Assembly: GCA_024663395.1 (NCBI GenBank)
Contig: JANFAH010000012.1
Coordinates: 434,001 to 498,000 of the forward strand
Length of the DNA: 64,000 nt
Origin: Pisolithus tinctorius
Taxonomy: Eukaryota > Basidiomycota > Agaricomycetes > Boletales > Pisolithaceae
Direction of reading: 5' to 3'
Of this stretch, positions 57,063 through 64,000 are shown in pieces (positions within the stretch are counted from its first letter, which is position 1; each line of letters opens with the position of its first letter). The position numbers were made by a program, and so were the translations under genes. The notes under the pieces were generated by a model. It did not search any database, was not told the origin of the DNA, and saw nothing but the letters and a program-made list of their open reading frames with translations.

Positions 57063-57411
57063 GGTTTGAAATTCTGGCGATTTCTTCGCCCGCTCGCATC
57101 GCGCATAAATAGCGGATAAACGTATGTGCTAGGGAACCCGAAAAAGGGCCACCCTGGTCCTTCGCAACCCTGTTGGACAATACCACTATTGTGGTGTGAT
57201 ACCATGGTGTCGAGCCCAGCTCAATAATTGATGCTATTGTATAATTGCGTAATTGTGTACCGCTGTTGTACTGCTGTCGTAGTTGCCAATCGCCATGTGC
57301 CGTGTTATCGCAGCTCTTGTTTTGTTTTCCACTTTGCGACGCCGCAACGCCTCTCTGCATTCCAGGATCATAAATCTCCATCGAGCGTCTCGTTGCTCAA
57401 GCTAAGCAGAA
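57063..57411. promoter_or_regulatory. Divergent promoter between WD40 gene and the 57412 gene
   Basis: 349 bp between two start codons on opposite strands. No clear TATA; contains ctattgtgg and repeated cttgttttg. Shared control of the two genes is inferred from distance alone. Confidence 0.45.
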
Positions 57412-58275
57412 ATGCCTACCACAGCCAAGCCAGTATCACCTTTCTTCGGCGATGATTCCACTGTTCCTCCACCTTTACCCTCCATGCTAACGGATCAAAT
57501 CGAGTTATTTGGCAGTCCACGCCGCCCTACGACACTGCTTGCTGACGAAGTTCTTGCTCCAGCTGGTTTGGACACAAGGTGGGTCATCAAGTCTGAAGAA
57601 TTGCCCAACTCCCGTAGATCTACACCTGCCCCAGAGTTCCGTCTCGCACAAAAGCCCAAGTCAACTAAACACAGAACTTCCCCGTATTCAAAGAGACCCG
57701 TCATCCAACGAGCATCGTCTACTATGCCATCCTCGGAAGAGGACTCGGCTGCCGAGTCTGTTGAATCCTCTGACAGTGATTGCGCATCAAGCGTGCTCTC
57801 GGATGACTCAAAGATCCCCAAGCCTACTGGGGAGCCTGGACGTCCTGGACGTGGAGGGTACACACTTGAAATTGCTCTTGATTGGAACTGTAAGACGTAT
57901 GTGAAGTTCAAGGTATGTCGAACCTATACTTCTGAGTGTCCCATCTGAAATGCGTGAGAGTAGAAACTTATTTTCCACCTCATCGATGAACACCTGGACG
58001 TCACAAAGTGTGCATCTGCGCAAAATCTGACACTTCTCAGACTTGTACGCAACAAGGTAAGTCTTGATTGAAGCCGGGAGATAGAATCACTAACGTATCC
58101 TTAGGCTGTGGCTGCGTTCCCGGATCTTGATAACTATGCCAATGCCTGGCCTGTCAGCGACATGATAATGATGTGCCTGAAATATACATCTAGTCGTGCA
58201 AGGCGCCAAGAGGTAGAGATGGCAGCAGGGAAGACTAAGCGGGAGACCAGGTCTGCAATGGAATCGGTAAGCTAA
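57412..58275 (+). CDS. T2 gene of unknown function, three exons
   Basis: Starts MPTTAKPVSPFFGDD. Exon 1 (57412-57912) is Ser/Pro-rich with an acidic SSEEDSAAESVESSDSD stretch and ends LDWNCKTYVKFK; exon 2 (57964-58056) KLIFHLIDEHLDVTKCASAQ; exon 3 (from 58107) AVAAFPDLDNYANAWPVSDM and a Lys/Arg-rich end. The stop at 58273-58275 may instead be a splice donor (gtaagc), in which case further exons follow. Recognised only as the kind of protein found beside Tnp2 genes in mushrooms. The order acidic, globular, basic would suit a DNA-associated protein (inference). Confidence 0.65.
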
Positions 58276-58650
58276 TCTCAATTGCATCCCCTCTGGCAGT
58301 ACTCTCAGCATACGAACAGAAGTAAGGAGGCTATAGTGCATTATCATGGTTACCATACCCATCCACTGTTGTAGCGTGTCGCTCAACAATTGAGACTGCC
58401 CTTTTTTTTCCTATCTTTTTTTTTTTTCCTGTCCATTCTATGACATCGAGGTAAGGGGAACAGCGGACGTTCTGTGCTCACGCATTGTGTAGATCGTAAC
58501 ATGGTATCTACATTGCGCAGGAATGAGACAACCGCAAGTTACAAAGCAAAACTTCACAAGGCTAACGAGATGACCGCAAGTTATAATGGGTATAGCTACG
58601 CAAAGACTTCACAAGGCTAATGAAGCGTGGAGGCTTGGATCTGTGGCGGT
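58276..58650. other. Spacer with poly-T tract
   Basis: No gene supported. Contains a 10+9-base T run at 58400-58427 (ttttttttcctatctttttttttttt region) and two near repeats of 'acaaggctaa(c/t)gag/gaag' at 58556 and 58608. Confidence 0.5.
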
Positions 58651-59025
58651 TTATGCATTCAGCAACCCTGCGTAAGCTTCAGTAACTGATAAAATATCAA
58701 GCTGTTTCGCTGACCGTGATATGATGTAGTCGGCAATTGCAGCATCCCTTGCGCGCATGTTTACAACGGAATGAGTATGAGTCCCCAGCCTCATCACAAC
58801 GACATCGCCACGAAATGGATCATCAACCTTACTCAGGATGGCGTTTTCCTGGAGACAGCAGTGTCGTTTGAAGAACACGCAGTAATGGTAAGTACTTCTC
58901 CCTTCGTGCACAGTCACTTGACAGTTATGAACATAGGGTTGGAGCGCTGCCTCTTGAAACAAGGTCTCCACAAACGGGAAGCGAAGCGAAGCCCGAGATG
59001 TGCCAGTGCAGCACGTCAGCATCAT
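58651..59025 (-). CDS. Small unrecognised protein, 124 residues
   Basis: Single open frame: MMLTCCTGTSRASLRFPFVE, then FRGDVVVMRLGTHTHSVVNM, RARDAAIADYIISR, and a helical end. The GDVVVMR...VNMRARD-IADY pattern reads like a compact domain, but I cannot name it. It sits between the two plus-strand genes, on the opposite strand, without introns. The plus frame over it is likely a shadow. Confidence 0.45.
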   Translation of the reverse strand: MMLTCCTGTSRASLRFPFVETLFQEAALQPYVHNCQVTVHEGRSTYHYCVFFKRHCCLQENAILSKVDDPFRGDVVVMRLGTHTHSVVNMRARDAAIADYIISRSAKQLDILSVTEAYAGLLNA

Positions 59026-59625
59026 GACCTGCTGGGGCCTGTCACGGGAGGTTGAGTATAGTCTGCACCGCAGACGAAATTCAGGAGCCTGAGGATATTT
59101 AGATATGGAGCTGGGCAGATGACAGGTGGGTGCTTACAGAGGACGATGGAAAAACATAAACACGCGTGTTTACCATCGCAGGAGGAAGATATGAAAATGG
59201 AATGCTAACGAGAGGGAGGAGTAGAGTGGCGACCTGCACCTTGACGAGAATAAGAGAAAGTGGCGATCCTACCGGGCGACTGGGGGACGAGTGGAGTGGA
59301 GACCTGCACCACTTGACCAGAAAACAAGAGAGAGTGGCGATCCTACCGGGCGACTACATCGCGCGAGGGTTTAAAGCATGCTCCCACATGCACTGCTAGA
59401 TTCGTCCAGGATAATTGATACAATAACAATACAATAACGAGTGCAGTTAGGAGGGCTGGAGCTGATCACGAGTAGGCCGTCAACAAAAAGAAAGGTAATT
59501 TCGCAAAAAGACATGAAAATTTTCCTTGACAACGCTATGCATTTGGTACGCATTAATTGACGACCAGCCTCCACGTATAAAACGTTTTCCTTGCGGGAGC
59601 CTTTCTCGCCAAATAAGCAAGGTTG
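59026..59625. other. Intergenic region in T2
   Basis: Contains two near repeats of 'agtggcgatcctaccgggcgact' (59261-59283 and 59333-59355), about 72 bp apart, each followed by a partly shared flank, and an upstream relative 'agagtggcgacctgcacc'. These look like tandem repeats upstream of the next gene. No gene supported. Confidence 0.6.
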
Positions 59626-62558
59626 ATGACTGACAACACAGACGTAATATTCCCTGGGAGCCTTCCTTACGAGATGCGCCAGGTCACACCAGCGTCCCAT
59701 TCCCGCACAGCCTCCTTCATACCGGAAGATACACAGACCATCCAGCAAGACGACAGTCTCTTTGACGAAGGTAGGTAGGTTCAGTGCACTCGCAGCGGCA
59801 AGGTACACTATTGAAGTCACCATTCTTTAGATACCCAGTACGAGTCCATCGTGTCAAGTCAGCGGTGGTCGGAACCGCCTGAAACTGCGCCTGAGGCTCG
59901 TGCAATTATGCCCCGCCTGAAATCGCTAGAACTCATGTCTGTTCCTGGTACACGGCGCTCCCAAGAACCCGAGGTTGCACTCTTCTATTTTCTGCACGTT
60001 TTAGGAATTCACTCGAAGGTATACCCCAGGGCTCTAACACCCAAGATAAATGTCGTCATGAAGAGGTCGACTACTCACACAAATTGCGCCGGGATCTATA
60101 TGAAAAGCACAGAGTCATTAACCAACTGAGAGGACGTGTCCGTCAGCTGAAAGAGGTGCGTAACGTGTGGTATGTACATGAACGGATCCGCCGCTGACGA
60201 TCGGCCTCTGACGACCTGCCTCCGACGATCGGCCTCCAACGACCTGCCTCCGACAACTTGCCTCTGGCAATCCACCAATGCCTGTCCCAATCCACCTAGC
60301 AAGAGGCAGTGCTCCACAACATCGACGACCGCTATCAGATGGCATGTGTGGAGATCGAGAATCAGAAAAGGAAAGTGATGGAATTGCAAGGAATTATGGA
60401 ACGCCGTGAAGAAGTGAGTAAATCTTATGTTCTCGTGCGAACGTGTAGGTCACTCTCTTTGCTAGGAATATATACAGGAACGTAGCAACACTCAGGCGCG
60501 CATTCAGAGTCAGCATGAAGCAACCATCAATCAGTGTAGAACCGATATCGAAAGTATCCGCAACGAGATGAAGGTAAAAATTTATTCTGGTAATTCGAGC
60601 AGAGAGCACTTAGCAGAACCCAGGTCCATATGGAGGCACAACTCGTGAAGTTGTCAGCGTTATCTCAAACGAAGCTTGCCGAAGCTTTGAAGGAACGCGA
60701 CCTCGAGTTTGCTGAGAAGCTGAAGGAACGTGACAAGGCATTTTCTGAGAAAATGAACAAGGCCGAGGCGAGTCTTAGGGTAAGTCAACGTCGAGATTTG
60801 TTTCCCTTCCGCATATTCAGATACACTCAGGCAGAGAAGGAAACAGAGATTGCCAACTTAGAGCAGCGATATGTGCGGCAGAGGCAACCACTAGTAAGTA
60901 TTCATTCGACGTCACTGGCCTTGAGCTCATGTTGTTAAAGGTAACAGGTCCCAACTGCCACCACACATGACACCCGCCCCAGAAAATGGCAGATCAGAAT
61001 CGAGACGGCGATGACGTGCCGATGTCCCACTTTGCAGAAAGCGATGAAGGCGATGTTGATGACAACGATGAGGTGCCGCACTTGAAAACACCTCCACCGA
61101 GACAGCGAGGGAACGCACTAGCATCGCGGCCGACACCCACGCCAAATCTCGACGCACTGAAGAAGTTGAGGCGAACTTATGGAATCTCAGGGCAGTCACG
61201 TCTTGTTAGTATACCAATGGATGTGAGAATTTTGATCGTTGTGGTGTCCAGATGGCCAGAGCTCATGCATTTTACAGGACGGCACACCCGATGTTTCTCG
61301 TGCCCCCTCTGTGCAGCGGGAGTTTGACACACCGGAACCTCAAACACCGGGTCCACAAGGCGACATTCCCCCGCAGGTGTTACAGTTCATGGAAGCCATT
61401 ACCAAAGGGATTGAGAGCACCGTGAAAAGCATACTCAGCGGTGGTCGGTTCTCACTGAATACCAAACGTAGCCCCCGCTCCCAGAGGAAGAATGCAGAGA
61501 GTCGAGAGCTACAGGAGGAGAGAGATGCGGAATCCGGCGATGAACGTAACTTCTATTTGGTAATGCAAATCCAGTCATTTGGGCGACATTTACTAACTGT
61601 TGCGACAGGCCGAAGTGCGAAGGCTGTTTAAGGAGAAACTCAATTTTACTCAAGACGTCGAGTTTGTCGCCCGCGATTCAGCAGATCCCATCGACGTCCA
61701 TTCATATGAATTTGAGGATGGACCCGGCCCTGATTCTGATGCGCTAGTCTTTGATATGATGCGTAATGCTAACTCCCCATGGAATAGTGCCATAATTGAT
61801 CTCCTTCTCCAAGAGCTGCGTACACGGTCAACGGAAGAGAACTGGCCAACAGTGCGCTCGGAACGCTATCTCAGAGCACTACTTGTGGATCGCTACAAGC
61901 GACTAAGGATGACATGGAGGAAGGCCCAACCAAAGTTGACCAAGCACGGTATCGTCGAAACACCAGCTGAAACGGAGGCACGGTTGATAGAGGAGAGAGA
62001 AGAAGTTTTGAAACTGAGTCGTCGGACTACCTGCCGTCGCAATGTAAGCTACATTTTTCACTGATACTGGCTTGTCTGTATATTTTTGGCTTACGGTTTT
62101 GTGGCTAGAAATTCACGCGCAGAGCAACTATTCTTGAACACATCGTGAAATTGAAGACTGATGAGGGTGATGCCGACGCTGCGGCTTGGACGTGGCTGCA
62201 AGACCTTGTCCTACGCCTCGGTGAACATGGTGCGAGTTCAGAAGAGAGTGATGTCGAGAATGAGGTGGAGGGGGTACTTCGCGTCAAGAATATGAAATGG
62301 CGACGTCACATCAAGCGGGAGCTTGACATTGTGGACCTTCAGCGGTTCCTTGACGTTGACACTTTTTCACCACAGGGGTCTCGGCCGATGAGAAGAATTC
62401 GTGCACCCGGAAATCGCGAGAGTGGCAGGACGCCAGTTAAAGGTCTACCGATTGCTTTATATGATGACGCTTGGATTAAGGGGCTCAGCCAGCGACAGTT
62501 GGAAGCACTGGAGGTCTCTCCGGTAAACTTCCCGTGGATGAAGGTGGCAGTAGTCTAA
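59626..62558 (+). CDS. Long coiled-coil protein of T2 (accessory gene), multi-exon
   Basis: Start at 59626 (MTDNTDVIFPGSLPYEMRQV). Exon 1 to about 59768; exon 2 DTQYESIVSSQRWSEPPETA. A series of helical exons follows: DRYQMACVEIENQKRKVMEL, EYIQERSNTQARIQSQHEAT, LAEALKERDLEFAEKLKERD. Then an acidic Ser/Pro-rich part (SESDEGDVDDNDEVPH-like), and from about 61610 AEVRRLFKEKLNFTQDVEFV, SERYLRALLVDRYKRLRMTW and RKAQPKLTKHG, a basic helical region that could bind DNA, ending PVKGLPIALYDDAWIKG and FPWMKVAVV at 62558. All exons keep frame across GT..AG introns as far as I followed. It resembles a second-ORF protein common in mushroom CACTA elements (recollection, not tested). Confidence 0.7.
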
Positions 62559-62594
62559 TAGTCAATGCCTACATAGTACTATAAACAGATCGCT

Positions 62595-63030
62595 GGTGGG
62601 CGACAGGTGGGCGATGAACGGGCGACCAGCGGGCAATTCATATAAACCGTACATTGTACTTTACAATTCAATCAATATTTCGTCCTCCTCCCAAACTTCA
62701 AAATTAGGCAGAGTATTTATTGTTTGTGCATATTTGGAATCTTGGTCAACACACGAACATAGTTCATTCTTGATGTTTTGTTGAGGTCGCAATGTGAAGA
62801 TGAAATCGGAAGTTTGCACGCACATTCAAACCACTACCAAACTTGAAGCTAAAATTGACGTTCCGACGCGGTCGATACATGTGCGTAAACTTGAAGTATT
62901 GGTAAACATCGAGGCGTTCACGAAAACTTCAAGTTTCGCCTTCGAAAAATTGTTGAATTAATTTTCAAGTGCAGTCTTTACATTTTCTACTACATTAAGA
63001 CCTGTCCTTAACTCTCCAAAATCCGTTGTG
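62595..63030 (-). repeat. T2 right subterminal array and inverted repeat
   Basis: 62595-62630 has three GGGCGA motifs; 62631-63030 is the 400-bp inverse of the left end, finishing ATCCGTTGTG, followed by TAG. Confidence 0.9.
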
Positions 63031-64000
63031 TAGGTACCTCTTGCCTTTGGGCCTGTCATGCCATCATTTTGGAGGACACTACCTTGGTCCATTTCTTCAT
63101 CTACCATGATGGATATTTGATTTTCCTTGGTGCTGTCCACCATGGCATGCATGGTGTTCAACCATGCCTCCAGTTGAGGTTCGTCCCCTCCTATGGCTAT
63201 TTGATATGAATATTTCTGTGAATGCTGGGTGGGGGCACATGCTGTGACCACCACATACTGCAGCGCTATGGCAATCACCTGTTTAGCGTGTGCCTGCTCT
63301 CGTGCTGAAAGTTGATCACATTTGAAAGCTGCTAGGTCTGCCTCAGATAGAGTTGCTGTCCAGTTGCCACTATTGTCTGTGTCATTGGCTGTCTCATCAA
63401 CAAGGTCTGCCATTTGTCGATCTTGAACAGGTGGGTAGTGTTCACCTGCCTCACCAGGAACTGATGCTGTTTTGGAGTCGTAATAGTACTGCAAACTAGC
63501 AAGCACATGGGTCACCCAAGGTGTATTGGATGCCTTCATATGCTCTAATGCGACACTCCATTCCTCATTGTTCCTCTTCAGATCAGAACCTAATCACCAT
63601 GGCTTCAACAATGCCAACATGCATGTGCAATAGAAATTGTATGTGCTGCTGTCATTGTCATGGGGCAGCCATGGGCCTACAACCTGTGGGAGGGTATTGT
63701 GTCCTTTGGCACGTTGAACTCAGCAGTGTGTTTGAGCCTTTGGGTGATCCTCATGATAAGATGAGTGCATGTGTGCAGGGTGGCCCCTTGTGTGAGACAT
63801 TTGCTGACTTCAGACCTCCTCTGTCGGTGTATAATGTTCTTCCCATGTATCACACATGAATGTGAGAAGTGAGAATTCCTCCAACTCTGCACCACATTGG
63901 AGATAATCTTGCATTTGTGTGCATGTATACAGCTGCCCTCAGTGACTACACAGTAATGTCACCACATCATTATTCTCTTTGCCATCTACACCATCATTTC
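63031..64000 (-). pseudogene. Helitron helicase, N-proximal segment, continues beyond window
   Basis: Open frame 63539 to 63031 reads VTHVLASLQYYYDSKTASVP, AREQAHAKQVIAIALQYVVV, YSYQIAIGGDEPQLEAWLNT and DGMTGPKARGTY, where T2 enters. Further upstream (63895-63680) LHTCTHLIMRI and HTAEFNVPKDTIP recall the His/Cys region before the helicase in fungal Helitrons, with stops. The Rep domain must lie beyond 64000. Confidence 0.8.

Larger units (their letters stand above)
48261..63030. mobile_element. CACTA-like transposon T2, 14.8 kb, with multigene cargo
   Basis: Inverted ends begin CACAACGGATTTTGGAGAG. The target duplication is TAG (48258-48260 and 63031-63033); removing the element and one TAG makes the helicase frame read RGTY-MLAQL without break. 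Inverted repeats are 400 bp long on both sides (48261-48660, 62631-63030), followed by arrays of TCGCCC/GGGCGA motifs. Contents: Tnp2 (minus), a cysteine-rich fragment, a CBC20-like fragment, WD40 gene (minus), two plus-strand genes and a small minus-strand gene. CpG is abundant, in contrast to the surrounding elements. Confidence 0.93.

Noticed and set aside
1..64000. tRNA, rRNA and CRISPR features
   Set aside because: I looked for cloverleaf-like arrangements and regularly spaced short repeats and found none I could support; tandem repeats here are coding minisatellites or transposon parts.

Overview
The window looks like genome from a basidiomycete fungus, most likely an Agaricomycete. The evidence is short GT..AG introns, chromodomain Ty3/gypsy elements, an Ngaro-type tyrosine-recombinase retroelement, CACTA-type Tnp2 transposases, a Helitron helicase and mushroom-type WD40 repeat genes. 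I see no ordinary single-copy host locus, no RNA gene and no CRISPR array. Everything was read by eye; no database was searched.

Layout. The backbone is one degenerate Helitron helicase gene on the minus strand. It enters at 64000 and ends at 3094. Two large DNA transposons sit inside it. T2 (48261-63030) has 400-bp inverted ends beginning CACAA and a TAG target duplication. T1 (4341-47791) has ends beginning CCAGTGAAAAC and a 9-bp (or 7-bp) target duplication. Removing both and one copy of each duplication rejoins the helicase reading frame.

T1 carries a decayed Tnp2 transposase (4593-8078), a minus-strand gene (33987 to 8291) and a plus-strand accessory gene (45071-47324). Retroelement A (8598-33520) is inserted in the minus-strand gene. 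Retroelement B (9148-25934) is inserted in the 5' LTR of A. Retroelement C (17112-23955) is inserted in B. Other insertions in T1 are a terminal-inverted-repeat element with a large inverted duplication (34045-38104 and 44687-45065), a solo LTR (34671-35198), and an Ngaro element (38105-44686) that contains another solo LTR (42776-43677). Nesting reaches five levels: Helitron, T1, A, B, C.

T2 is younger and less decayed. It carries a nearly intact Tnp2 gene, a WD40 gene, a divergent gene, a small minus-strand gene, a long coiled-coil gene, and a broken fragment resembling the host nuclear cap-binding protein CBC20.

Two themes recur. First, nearly all differences between paired repeats in A, B, C and Ngaro are C/T or G/A changes at CpG, and nearly all in-frame stops are TGA where CGA (Arg) is expected, which points to CpG methylation decay or a RIP-like process. 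Second, retroelements A and B each carry an antisense gene between pol and the 3' LTR, encoding a protein with a fungal Zn2Cys6-like cysteine cluster and coiled-coil segments. This is the best candidate for an under-described system here.
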